Source: Afipia sp.
GTDB taxonomy: Bacteria > Pseudomonadota > Alphaproteobacteria > Rhizobiales > Xanthobacteraceae
Reading direction: 5' to 3'
NCBI GenBank assembly: GCA_030652315.1
Contig: JAUSAX010000129.1
Span: 1-46,973, forward strand
DNA: 46,973 bases
In this document: piece by piece, positions 1-9,368 of the stretch
How the letters are laid out: each line of letters opens with the position of its first letter
Numbering within the stretch: the stretch's first letter is position 1
The notes under the pieces: generated by a model
The model's database searches: none
Seen by the model: the letters and a program-made list of their open reading frames with translations, nothing else
What the model was told of the DNA's origin: nothing
Program-made: the position numbers and the translations under genes

Positions 1-3000
1 CCGCCACCACCGCCGCCGATGCTCTGCGCATAGATGCCGTAAGCCATATCGCCTGACGTCGTGATCGATCCAGTCGCAGCGTTGGTGATGGACACCGTGC
101 CGCCGTTACCGCTCGATCCTCCCGAACCGCCGAATGCGAGCAACCCGTTGGCCGCTGCTCCGCTGCCGCCACCACCGCCGACGCTCATGGCCATGATACC
201 GTTCGCACCTGTACCGCCTGTGACGACGGCGCCGGTATTTGAAACTGTGACGGTTCCTCCAGAACCAGACGTTCCACCGGAGCCACCGATTGCGAGCACG
301 CCGGATGTGGCTCTGGCCGAGCCGCCGCCGCCGCCGATGCTTTCCGCCATGATGGCGTGCGACTGCGCGCCATGCGTCGTGATGGAGGCGTTGTTGGTTA
401 CGCCGACCGTGCCGCCATCACCGCTGCCGCCACCGTCACCGCCGATCGTGATGATACCCAACAGGTCGCCGCCTCCGCTCCCACCGCCGCCGCCAATGCT
501 CGATGCATAAACACCGCGCGAATTGCGGCCGTTGGTCACGATATTGCCGCCGCTAGCGACCGTGACTGTGACGGTGCCGCCGCTTCCGCTGGAACCGCCC
601 GCACCGCCAATGCCCAGCAGGCCGACGATTCCGGGCGATGCGTTGCCGCCGCTGCCACCACCGCCGCCGATACTCTGTGCCATGATCGCATCGGAATTGA
701 TGCCGCTGGTCGTAATCGCACCCGAGTTGGTGACGGTGACAGTGTTGCCAGCTCCGGAGTTGGCACCCGTGCCACCGATCGCAATCTTCGGACTGAGCGG
801 CGTTGCGTTGCTGATTGGAATAAGGATCGTGCTGGGATCAACGGGAAGAGGTGTCAATCCGCCGCCGAGCCCGACCGACCCGTTGCCGCCCTCACCGCCA
901 CCGCCGCCGATGCTTTGCGCCAGAATGCCGACGGAGTCGTCGCCAGTGGTCGTGATGGCACTGTGATTGTTCACATTCACTGTGCCCGCGTCGTTGCCTG
1001 TTCCGCCGTTGCCGCCAACCGCAATCGCGATATTGATATTCGTCCCGCCGCCAGGCGACGGACAGATCGGCAATCCGCAGGCCGCGCCGAGCGCGAACGC
1101 CAGCGAATTGGCTCTTCCGCCGACACCACCGCCCCCGCCAATGCTTTGCCCGAGGATGCCGTGAGCGCCGTCGCCGGTGGTCGAAATTCCACCTGTCTGG
1201 TCGATCACAACATTGCCGCCGATGTTGCCGGAGCCGCCGTTGCCACCAACGGCGACAGACGCATTGACGGTGTTGCCCGGACTGCCTGCAGCGAACCCAA
1301 CAACAGCGCTAATTGATCCGCCGCCATTGCCGCCACCACCGCCGATGCTTTGCGCCTGAATGCCGTAGGCGCCGTCACCGTGCGTGCTGAGCAGGCCGTT
1401 GTTCGTCACGATGACCGTTCCACCCGAGCCGCCCGTTCCGCCCGAACCACCGATCGAGATGCCCATGTTGACGCTGGTGGCCGTCCCGCCAACGCCGATT
1501 GCGCTCGCGACAGAAAATCCACCATTACCGCCGCCGCCACCGATGCTCTGGGCGAGGATGGCGGTCGCGTCCGCTCCGCTGGTGGAAATCTGTCCAGTGT
1601 TCGTAACAGTTACAGCCCCACCCGTTCCGCCCAAGCTGCCCGAGCCACCGAGCGCAAAGTTCACGTTGTAGGAATTGCGCTGCGCAAAACCGCCGGCAAA
1701 CGAAAAGCCGCCGCTGCCACCGCCACCACCGATACTTTGCGCGAGAATTCCGAACGATCCCGCGCCTGACGTGCCGATGTTGCCGTTGCGGGTCACATTC
1801 ACGATGCCGCCATCGCCACCTGCCCCGCCCGAGCCGCCGATGCTGAGCGCAAGACTGAGATTGGTGTTGCATCCGCAATCTGGTGCAGCCGTCAGCGATA
1901 CAGCGCCGGAGAAGCCGCCCGTACCGCCGCCGCCGCCGACACTCTGTGCGAAGACCGCCGCCGATGCATCGCCAATTGTCGTGAGCCTGCCGGTGCTGTT
2001 GACAATCACAGTGCTGCCGTTGCCGCCACCGCCGCCCTTTCCTCCGACGGACGCCGTCAGTGCGCCTGACATTGCCGCGGAATTGAAAGCGAGCGACATG
2101 CTCTGACCGCCATCGCCACCGCCGCCGCCGATGCTTTGAGCCAGAATCGCATTCGATCCCTTGCCGTCGGTGAAGATGTTATCGACGCTCGTAACGCTCA
2201 CTGTGCCGGCTTGTCCGGCAGTGCCAGCAGAGCCGCCGACGCTAACGCCGACATTGACAAATGTTCCGGCGGTGCCAGCCGAGAGCGCGCCGCTGAAGCC
2301 GCCGCTGCCGCCACCGCCGCCGACGCTTTGCGCATAGATCGCAGAGGCGTCGTCGCCGGCCGTTCGCATCGTCAAGGTCGAACCAAGCGTCGATCCGACA
2401 TTGCTATTGACCACGACGCTGCTCGCATCCTGGCCGCCACTTCCGCTGCCGCCGACACTCACGCTTCCGGCGCCCGGTCCGGTCGTCAACGTACCGGAAA
2501 CGCTGAAGCCACCGTCGCCGCCGCCACCGCCGATGCTTTGGGCCTGAATGCCGCGCGCACGATCGCCGTCAGTAGAAACCGTTCCGGTATTGGTGACGGT
2601 GACCGATCCTGCGGTGCCGCCAAGGCCTCCCGCTCCGCCGACGCTGACGCCCACCGCTCCTGTTTGCGCGCCAGCCGCCGAAATGCTGAATCCGCCATTG
2701 CCGCCACCGCCGCCGATGCTCTGGGCAAGGATCGCCGTCGAACCGGCGCCGCTGGTCGTCAGGTTGCCGGTGCTTGAAACGGTGACGTTGGCGGCATTGC
2801 CGCCGCCCGAACCGCTGCCGCCGACGCTGACGGCAGCTGCGCCCGTCACGCCAGAACCCGCCGAGAATGCTCCGGCAACACTGAAACCACCATTGCCGCC
2901 ACCACCACCGATGCTCTGCGCCACGATGGCCTGAGCGTTCGCTCCACCAGTGGAGATGTTGCCCGTACTGGTGACCGTAACCGCAGCAGCGGTCTGTCCG

Positions 3001-5357
3001 CCGCCGCCGCTGCCGCCGAGGCTGATCCCCACCGATGCTGCTCCCGGAACTCCGGGCGGTGCAAAACTGAAAGCGCCGGATACCGAGAAGCCGCCATTGC
3101 CGCCGCCGCCACCGATGCTCTGCGCCACGATGCCACGTGATTGCGAGCCGTAAGTCGTGATGGCGCCGTTGCTGGTGACCGACACAGTACCAGCTGTTCC
3201 GCCGCCACCACCGCTTCCACCAAGCCCTATCGCCGCGGAAATAGCGCCGCCGCTGGCTGCGACCGAGAATCCGCCATCGCCGCCGCCACCGCCGATGCTC
3301 TGCGCGATGATGCCATTCGAATCCCGGCCTGAGGTGGTCAACGCGCCGGTATTGCTGACCGTCACGTTACCGGCAGCGCCACCGCTGCCGCCTTTGCCGC
3401 CGAGACCTATTGTGACGCTGACGCCTGACAATCCGGCCGCTACGGCAAACCCGCCGTTACCGCCACCGCCGCCAATGCTTTGCGCAGAAATGCCGCTCGC
3501 CTGCCTGCCGCCCGTGGAGATGGTTGCGGAGGTCGTCACCGTAACGGACGATCCAGCACCGCCACTGCCACCGGTTCCGCCGACTGAAACAGCGGCTGAA
3601 AAATCCGTCGGGCCGGAAGCGCTGACGGCAAATCCGCCATTGCCGCCGCCGCCGCCAACGCTCTGCGCAAGAATTCCCACGGCGCTGTTGCCGGACGTAT
3701 TGATGTTGTAGGCCGGGCTGCCACTCGTGCCCTGCACCACCACGACACCGCCGGCGCCGCCCGCCCCACCACTGCCACCCATTGCCAGGCTGAGAGCGCT
3801 TGTCGTGAATGCGACGGAATTCCCGCCATTGCCGCCGCCGCCGCCGACGCTCTGCGCCTGGATACCGATCGAATTGACGCCCTGCGTTGTGATCGAGCCG
3901 CCATTGCTGACGGTGACGTTGCCACCGGTTCCGCCGCCACCGCCGCTGCCGCCGAACGAGAATGTGCCGCCGGATGTGCCGCCATTGCCGCCGCCACCGC
4001 CAATGCTCTGCGCGAGAATGCCCTGCGAATCCGCGCCTTGAGTCGTCAGTGTGCCGGTGTTGCTCACGATAACGGTGCCACCGGGCGTGGTCGACGACCC
4101 ATTTCCGCCCAACGAGACGAGGCCGCCGGAATTCCCGCCGTCGCCACCGCTGCCGCCGACGCTCTGGGCAAAGATCGCAATCGAATTGGCTGCACCGGTG
4201 GAAATCGCACCGCTGTTGGTGACTGTGACGTTGCCGCCGTTTCCGCCGCTCGACCCGCTCCCGCCGAGCGAGACGAGACCGCCGGAACTGCCGCCTCCGC
4301 CGCCGCCGCCGCCAATGCTCTGGGCAAAAATGCCGTAAGAGTTCGCCGCGTGCGTCGTAATGGAACCGGCATTTGTAACTGTGACGGTGCCGCCATCACC
4401 AGCGCTCGCGCCGCTGCTGCCGAACGCGACGATGCCGTAGGAACTTCCGCCACTGCCGGCGAATCCGCCGATGCTGGCCGCATAGATGCCGTTGGAATAG
4501 GCGCCGAACGTTTCGATGGCCGATGTCGATGTGGTCGTAACGTTCACCGTCGAACCGTAAGCCGCGCCGCCGCCGCTGCTCGATCCGCAAAAAATTCCGG
4601 AGCAATCACCTGCGGAGCCGCCGGCGCCGCCGCGGCTCACCGCGCTAATACCGTTGGCATCGGAGCCATTGGTCCGGACGGTACCATTGAGGGTGACAGA
4701 CACCGCGCTGGCGTGACCGCCCTCGCCGCCGTTGCCCCCGTCGCCTCCGATGCCAGCTGAATCGCCGCCGTTACCACCATCACCGCCGACGCTGGCCGCG
4801 ACGATGCCTGCCGCACCGTTGCCGGATGTCGAGATGGCACCAGTCGCCGAAACCGTTACCGTGCCGCCGGCACCACCATCGCCACCACCGCGTCCGTTGC
4901 CCGCGACATAGGCATCGCCGCCACTGCCGCCGTTACCGCCACGCGAGGTGACAACGATACCGGACGCATTTGTCGTAACGATCGCCCCCGAGTTTCCTGC
5001 CGAAGGATTTGAACCAGGCTGCGAATAGGTGAGATTGAGATTGTTGGCACCGTTTCCGTTGTCGCCAGGCTCGGTGCCGATTCCAGCGCCGCCATCGCGG
5101 CCGTTGTCTCCATCATCGGCACGGGCCGTAAGACTCAATCCGGACACGCCGCTGGACGGCGTGACGTTCACAGTCAGGGAATTGACGTTGAGGGTCGTGA
5201 CCGAGTTACCGTCATAGCTGACGCCGCCCGAGATATTCCCCGAGCAGTTGACGACGCCGTCACAGGCGGCCGCCGACGGGAGGATCGATACGCATAGGCA
5301 GGCACAGCCGAAAAAGACCGCCAGCAACCCCCGTGCCGATCCGTCGCCCAACCCCAC
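1..5357 (-). CDS. Giant glycine-rich repeat surface protein, probable autotransporter passenger (C-terminus off the left edge)
   Basis: About 1,785 codons are visible with no stop before the window edge. No ATG lies in frame. I chose GTG at 5357, preceded by a GGGG stretch, because it opens a signal peptide: a hydrophobic core with several cysteines, ending near AAAC at residues 28-32. The mature part is a tandem array of about two dozen units of roughly 50-80 residues. Each unit contains AQSIGGGGGNGG or a variant, then a variable beta-rich stretch, then a GGSGG...GGTVTVTNTG block. The layout resembles the large Gly-rich autotransporter-like proteins of rhizobia. The beta-barrel expected at the C-terminus cannot be seen, so secretion as an autotransporter is inferred. 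It is on the same strand as the secretion island upstream. Function unknown; adhesin or matrix protein is the natural guess. Confidence 0.8.
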   Translation of the reverse strand, partial: MGLGDGSARGLLAVFFGCACLCVSILPSAAACDGVVNCSGNISGGVSYDGNSVTTLNVNSLTVNVTPSSGVSGLSLTARADDGDNGRDGGAGIGTEPGDNGNGANNLNLTYSQPGSNPSAGNSGAIVTTNASGIVVTSRGGNGGSGGDAYVAGNGRGGGDGGAGGTVTVSATGAISTSGNGAAGIVAASVGGDGGNGGDSAGIGGDGGNGGEGGHASAVSVTLNGTVRTNGSDANGISAVSRGGAGGSAGDCSGIFCGSSSGGGAAYGSTVNVTTTSTSAIETFGAYSNGIYAASIGGFAGSGGSSYGIVAFGSSGASAGDGGTVTVTNAGSITTHAANSYGIFAQSIGGGGGGGGSSGGLVSLGGSGSSGGNGGNVTVTNSGAISTGAANSIAIFAQSVGGSGGDGGNSGGLVSLGGNGSSTTPGGTVIVSNTGTLTTQGADSQGILAQSIGGGGGNGGTSGGTFSFGGSGGGGGTGGNVTVSNGGSITTQGVNSIGIQAQSVGGGGGNGGNSVAFTTSALSLAMGGSGGAGGAGGVVVVQGTSGSPAYNINTSGNSAVGILAQSVGGGGGNGGFAVSASGPTDFSAAVSVGGTGGSGGAGSSVTVTTSATISTGGRQASGISAQSIGGGGGNGGFAVAAGLSGVSVTIGLGGKGGSGGAAGNVTVSNTGALTTSGRDSNGIIAQSIGGGGGDGGFSVAASGGAISAAIGLGGSGGGGGTAGTVSVTSNGAITTYGSQSRGIVAQSIGGGGGNGGFSVSGAFSFAPPGVPGAASVGISLGGSGGGGQTAAAVTVTSTGNISTGGANAQAIVAQSIGGGGGNGGFSVAGAFSAGSGVTGAAAVSVGGSGSGGGNAANVTVSSTGNLTTSGAGSTAILAQSIGGGGGNGGFSISAAGAQTGAVGVSVGGAGGLGGTAGSVTVTNTGTVSTDGDRARGIQAQSIGGGGGDGGFSVSGTLTTGPGAGSVSVGGSGSGGQDASSVVVNSNVGSTLGSTLTMRTAGDDASAIYAQSVGGGGGSGGFSGALSAGTAGTFVNVGVSVGGSAGTAGQAGTVSVTSVDNIFTDGKGSNAILAQSIGGGGGDGGQSMSLAFNSAAMSGALTASVGGKGGGGGNGSTVIVNSTGRLTTIGDASAAVFAQSVGGGGGTGGFSGAVSLTAAPDCGCNTNLSLALSIGGSGGAGGDGGIVNVTRNGNIGTSGAGSFGILAQSIGGGGGSGGFSFAGGFAQRNSYNVNFALGGSGSLGGTGGAVTVTNTGQISTSGADATAILAQSIGGGGGNGGFSVASAIGVGGTATSVNMGISIGGSGGTGGSGGTVIVTNNGLLSTHGDGAYGIQAQSIGGGGGNGGGSISAVVGFAAGSPGNTVNASVAVGGNGGSGNIGGNVVIDQTGGISTTGDGAHGILGQSIGGGGGVGGRANSLAFALGAACGLPICPSPGGGTNINIAIAVGGNGGTGNDAGTVNVNNHSAITTTGDDSVGILAQSIGGGGGEGGNGSVGLGGGLTPLPVDPSTILIPISNATPLSPKIAIGGTGANSGAGNTVTVTNSGAITTSGINSDAIMAQSIGGGGGSGGNASPGIVGLLGIGGAGGSSGSGGTVTVTVASGGNIVTNGRNSRGVYASSIGGGGGSGGGDLLGIITIGGDGGGSGDGGTVGVTNNASITTHGAQSHAIMAESIGGGGGSARATSGVLAIGGSGGTSGSGGTVTVSNTGAVVTGGTGANGIMAMSVGGGGGSGAAANGLLAFGGSGGSSGNGGTVSITNAATGSITTSGDMAYGIYAQSIGGGGG

Positions 5358-5674
5358 GATATCCCCGACTTCAAGTGACGCCCTTGCCCGCCCGGTTGGC
5401 CCGGACCGATCGATTCGACGGAATTTTGCACCTATTCGGGAGGCTGTCGTCTCAATGAGCGCAGGCAAGGATGATTTCTGGCTTGTTCATCCGATGCCTT
5501 GGGATGCGCGTTTGAAGCGTAGGAAGGTGGCAATCATGCGCCAGCACCCGGGCGTCTACCCGGTCACAACAGTCACCGCGGCGTAACCGGTATCTTGGGT
5601 GCTTGCCGAAGCGCTCCTCGACATGGTTGAGCTCTCGCTTCTTCAAAAGCTCGATACGACCATGCGTTAAGCAG
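5358..5674. other. Intergenic region between the M23 gene and the giant repeat gene
   Basis: The 317 bp hold the 5' leader of the giant gene. Short reading frames occur on both strands (for example 5452-5691 minus), but none has a recognisable product or good start signal. I see no clear terminator. A decayed gene fragment is possible but could not be identified. Confidence 0.4.
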
Positions 5675-6706
5675 CTAGAGCGTGAGTTCAAAATCTTTCT
5701 TCAAAACGATCTCGCCATCGCGCTTAACGACGTACGACGCTTTGTAGGTGCCTTGATCCCAGCCGTTCGCAGGACGCTTTCTGCCGGCAAACAGCATGAC
5801 CTGCGCCTTGTTCTTGTCGAGCGGAACTGCGTCATTTTCAGCGATGACGTGCCCAGCAGGATTTGTAACCGCGAGCCATTGTGTGTCGCCTGCCTTGAGA
5901 CCTATCGTACGGATAAAGGCAACTATCGCTGGCGCTTCGATCGTGGGCAATTCTCTTTCCGCGGTGCCACCCTCGATCAGATCCATTGTGACCGGACCGT
6001 TCGTGAAGCCGGCGTTCAAGATCGTTCGCTTTTGATACGACAGTTGCTCGCGAAGTGAAGAGTCCCAGAGAAACTCGCCGCCATCACAAGCGCCTGACGG
6101 CGCGTCGTATGCGAAGGGATCGGCAATCCTGCCCCGATGTCTGACGGTGAAATGGAGATGCGGATATTCGGTCAATCCCGAAAGGCCCACTTGCCCGAGC
6201 GGCTGCCCGGCCTGCACGAGATCGCCGGGCTCTACCTGCAGGCTGCCGTTGGCCATGTGGCAGTATTGCGTTTCCCAATGATCTGGATGCTCTATGACGA
6301 CGCCATTGCCGCATTCGATGTCGCGGACCGCGTCACGCGCCGATTTGAGAAAAGAACCATCCGGGATGCCGTCGCGGATGCGGAGAACGCGGCCATTTGC
6401 GGAGGCTAGTACATTCACACCAGCCCGTTGCGCGTCCAGCGAGCGCAGGCGAAAATCCGTACCGTTGTGACCGTCATACGTCAGCGTCCCGCATTTGTAA
6501 TCCTTCGCCGCCGATGAGGAATCTACATCGACGTAGTTCTGGATATGGCAGGTGCGGCCCAGATCGCAGGCCACAGGCATTTTCAACTGAAGGTTCTCCG
6601 CAACGGCGATCGAGTTAGCCACAAGTATCGAGCTGGCAACAACGCAGATCGCGCGGAAGACCAGCCCCGTTGCGAAGCTCCATGAATATAAGAAGAGCTT
6701 GCTCAT
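5675..6706 (-). CDS. Secreted M23-family (LytM-like) metallopeptidase
   Basis: 343 aa with an N-terminal hydrophobic signal segment (about residues 12-36). The central domain shows the M23 zinc motifs: His80 and Asp84 in GHNGTDF, and HLH at 183-185 in YPHLHF, with a further His at 150. These are the ligands and catalytic residues of lysostaphin-type peptidases, which cut peptide bonds in peptidoglycan or act on other extracellular peptides. The C-terminal ~120 residues form a separate beta-rich domain of unknown role. It lies 49 bp downstream of the LuxR-type gene in the secretion island. A role in remodelling the wall for surface-protein export is inference only. Start ATG 6706 is the first in frame; its ribosome site is weak. 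Confidence 0.85.
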   Translation of the reverse strand: MSKLFLYSWSFATGLVFRAICVVASSILVANSIAVAENLQLKMPVACDLGRTCHIQNYVDVDSSSAAKDYKCGTLTYDGHNGTDFRLRSLDAQRAGVNVLASANGRVLRIRDGIPDGSFLKSARDAVRDIECGNGVVIEHPDHWETQYCHMANGSLQVEPGDLVQAGQPLGQVGLSGLTEYPHLHFTVRHRGRIADPFAYDAPSGACDGGEFLWDSSLREQLSYQKRTILNAGFTNGPVTMDLIEGGTAERELPTIEAPAIVAFIRTIGLKAGDTQWLAVTNPAGHVIAENDAVPLDKNKAQVMLFAGRKRPANGWDQGTYKASYVVKRDGEIVLKKDFELTL

Positions 6707-6755
6707 CAGCTTGATCGCGTGCCTAGCGCCGTCCGACAGTCATTCTCGTACGGTC

Positions 6756-7952
6756 CTAATGAGTTCTCTCGCCCAGCCGAGGACCCGACACGCCTCGGCC
6801 CACGGCCTTTTCGCGCCGGCCTGCGCCGAATGGTGACAATGTGAGATGATAGAGCAGAAAAAACTCGGAACGCCGGTTGATCCCCAACTTCAGCATGATC
6901 CGCTTGGTGTAGGTCCTTACTGTCGCTTCCGTCAGACGAAGATCCGCTCCGATCATGCGCGGGCACTGTCCTTGAAGAATGCGCGCGATAATTCTCTCCT
7001 CCGCCCAGTTCAGGCTGAACGCGGATGCGATCCGCTCAGCTCCCGATACTTCGTCGAATTGCGGCACGATCACCAGGACTTTCCCCGCGTCACAATGCGC
7101 GGGCACTGCGCCGATCCTGGCGAAGGCAAACTGCTGACGGTCGGTGGAGAGAGGCACCGTTGTGTTCAGCCATCCCTGACCGTCATGGGACATCAACGTC
7201 TCCCGCAGCGCCTCCTTCAGATTTTCAGTCACCGAGGCTGTCAAACCTGCGAGCGCGCCGCGCTCTACAATGAGAAGCTTGCCTTCCGTCAGCAGGGTTC
7301 GTCCGCTCCGATTCAGTTCATGCACGCGCAGATACTCATCCACAACGATGGCGGGATAGATCAATTCTTCCAGCCATGTTTGAAGATCGGTGCGCCGAGG
7401 TGGCGGCGAGGCAAGAGCACAGGCAGTTTCCCACATCATGCGAACTGCCCGCGCCAAACAGGGAATCTCTGCCGGAAGAAGCGACGCTGGTCGCCATCCC
7501 GCCACAAACACGACAGTCACTCCGTCGCCGGAGGCAAACCGCCCTATGACCGAATGACTCGTGGCTCCCGGCTCCGATCCAATCAGTTTTCTCACGAAGG
7601 TGGTGCGCGCATTGACAGGTTCGATAACGGTACAATCCGTATCCGCTCCCTTCCGCGCCATTCGCGCGACTGTCATTGCGCATGAGGGATCGATCGTTGC
7701 TCGCCCGATCCGGGCCTCCTCCAGTTCCGCGTCGGCACGAGATATGGTGGCGACATAGCAATTGCTGCACTCAAGCAACTCGGTGACGGCACGTCCGAAC
7801 TGCTCCATGACCGCGCGACGCGCAGCCTTCTCCCGATTGGGCCACGGCGGCAACTGTATCGAGAGACGTCCCACATTGTGGAGGGACTGCGCGCGTTCGG
7901 CGCCGTCAAAAGGGCTCCCTCGGGAGGGCAGTGCTTTGCTGTTCTCGTACAC
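6756..7952 (-). CDS. LuxR-family transcriptional regulator
   Basis: 398 aa from GTG 7952. This start was preferred over an upstream TTG (7970) because AGGGAG sits six bases before it. The C-terminus has a LuxR/GerE helix-turn-helix (LNWAEERIIARIL ... TEATVRTYTKRIMLKLGI, about residues 320-375), where acidic and Thr-Val-Arg-Thr residues mark the recognition helix. The N-terminal ~300 residues look like a sensor region but I recognise no defined domain; there is no clear autoinducer-binding or receiver signature. It follows the type I secretion genes on the same strand, so it may control the island. The target is unknown. Confidence 0.8.
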   Translation of the reverse strand: MYENSKALPSRGSPFDGAERAQSLHNVGRLSIQLPPWPNREKAARRAVMEQFGRAVTELLECSNCYVATISRADAELEEARIGRATIDPSCAMTVARMARKGADTDCTVIEPVNARTTFVRKLIGSEPGATSHSVIGRFASGDGVTVVFVAGWRPASLLPAEIPCLARAVRMMWETACALASPPPRRTDLQTWLEELIYPAIVVDEYLRVHELNRSGRTLLTEGKLLIVERGALAGLTASVTENLKEALRETLMSHDGQGWLNTTVPLSTDRQQFAFARIGAVPAHCDAGKVLVIVPQFDEVSGAERIASAFSLNWAEERIIARILQGQCPRMIGADLRLTEATVRTYTKRIMLKLGINRRSEFFLLYHLTLSPFGAGRREKAVGRGVSGPRLGERTH

Positions 7953-7997
7953 CTGCGTCTCCCTCGGCAATGATCGCGGCCAGCTTCATGCCGGCCG

Positions 7998-9368
7998 TTA
8001 ACTCTCCCTGAACGCGCGATGTATCCGCAGTTTCATCGGCTGCAGTAAATACTCCGCAAAGGTTCTCTCTCCCGTCTCGACGAATATCTCGACGGGCATG
8101 CCGGGCAACAACGATGACAGATAGGGAGCGGTCTCTGTTTTGTGTTCCAGTTCAACTTCCGTCATGTATGACGCGACACCGCTCTTTGGATCGACCAAAG
8201 CATCGGCCGCCACTGTCACGATCTTTCCATCGAGCAATGGTCTGCGACGGGTGTTGAGCGCGTGAACGCGCACCCGCGCGGATTGTCCGGGATAAACCTC
8301 TTCACGGTCTGTTGGCTTCAATGTCGCTTCTATGACAAGCCGGTCTTCCATGGGAACGATTTCCAGAAGAGTTTCCCGGGGCGCAAGCACTGCACTAAGA
8401 TCCCTACTATTGAGGCCGACGATCTTTCCGCTTTCGGGGGCGCGCAGTTCAGACCGTGCAAGCTGACTGCGCAACGCGGCAATTCGATGTCTGAGGTCGC
8501 CGATTTCTTCGCTCAGGGCATGGCGCTGTTTTGCAATGTCCTGGTTTTGATTAAAACCCAACTGACGTCGCCTATCCTCGAGCTCTGCGATCTTGCCCCG
8601 GCTTTCCGCGATCGAAGCTGCGTTGCGCGTAATCTGCGCGCTGGCCTCGGCCTCCGCCCGCTTCAACGCCAGCACGCGCGGCTTCCGGGCAAGGCCTTTC
8701 TCCAGCAGGAAATTCGTATCCGCTATCTCCTCAAGAAGAAACGCAAGTTGCTGCTCGACACCTTTGGTGCTGCTCTCCAAACCCCGGATGCTGTCTGTCA
8801 ATTGGAGCATCTGTTGATCTATCAGTTTTCGCTCACCATCGAGTGCAGCCAATCGGGCAACAAATTCAGCTTCCTGACTCTCGATGGCGATACGCGCCAC
8901 AGGACGCGTCGCATTCATTTGCAGTTCGTCGGGGAAGGAAATTGACTTGGCTCGGATTTGTTCCGCGGCGAGTCGCGCTTCCATCGCCAGATTCGAAAAT
9001 AGTCTCGTCTCAAGCGAACCAATGCTTGCCTCAATCTGGGTCGTATCGAGCCGCGCGATGAGTTGGCCCGCATTGACGTGATCGTTCTCCCTGACGAGAA
9101 TCGATTTCAGAATTCCACCTTCGAGGTGCTGCACGGCCTTGCGTTTCGAGTGAACCTTGATGACACCAGGCGCGATGACGGCACTGCGAAGCGGAACCGT
9201 AGTGGCCCACACCCCAAAGCCGCAGAACTGGAGGACGAGCAATACACATCCCCATGTGATGATCCGCCTCATATCGGATCGCGGTCTTTCCGGGCCTACC
9301 ACTGATTGATAGCCGCTTGCGGCAGACGGCAGAATGGCGACTGCACCGCTGTGACGACCTTGCATCAT
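7998..9368 (-). CDS. Type I secretion membrane fusion protein, HlyD/PrtE family
   Basis: 456 aa. One transmembrane helix lies at about residues 36-57 after a short cytoplasmic tail. Then comes the lipoyl-like half (GGILKSILVRENDHVNAGQLI), a long alpha-helical hairpin rich in Glu/Lys/Gln (about 130-300), and the HlyD C-terminal beta domain. This protein bridges the inner-membrane ATPase and the outer-membrane channel. Its ATG overlaps the stop of the upstream ATPase gene (ATGA), so the two are translationally coupled. No TolC-type outer-membrane factor is in the window; it must come from elsewhere in the genome. Confidence 0.93.
   Translation of the reverse strand: MMQGRHSGAVAILPSAASGYQSVVGPERPRSDMRRIITWGCVLLVLQFCGFGVWATTVPLRSAVIAPGVIKVHSKRKAVQHLEGGILKSILVRENDHVNAGQLIARLDTTQIEASIGSLETRLFSNLAMEARLAAEQIRAKSISFPDELQMNATRPVARIAIESQEAEFVARLAALDGERKLIDQQMLQLTDSIRGLESSTKGVEQQLAFLLEEIADTNFLLEKGLARKPRVLALKRAEAEASAQITRNAASIAESRGKIAELEDRRRQLGFNQNQDIAKQRHALSEEIGDLRHRIAALRSQLARSELRAPESGKIVGLNSRDLSAVLAPRETLLEIVPMEDRLVIEATLKPTDREEVYPGQSARVRVHALNTRRRPLLDGKIVTVAADALVDPKSGVASYMTEVELEHKTETAPYLSSLLPGMPVEIFVETGERTFAEYLLQPMKLRIHRAFRES

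Noticed and set aside
61..4760. Many proline- and alanine-rich plus-strand reading frames
   Set aside because: They are the complement of the Gly-rich repeats on the minus strand; the repeated PPPPPP pattern is the antisense of GGGGG codons.
1..5000. Regular DNA repeats that might suggest a CRISPR array
   Set aside because: The repeat units are in frame, degenerate at wobble positions and code for peptide motifs; no constant short repeat with unique spacers exists.
5452..5691. 79-aa minus-strand frame in the gap before the giant gene
   Set aside because: No recognisable motif and no good start; it overlaps the M23 stop. Could be a decayed fragment but cannot be supported.
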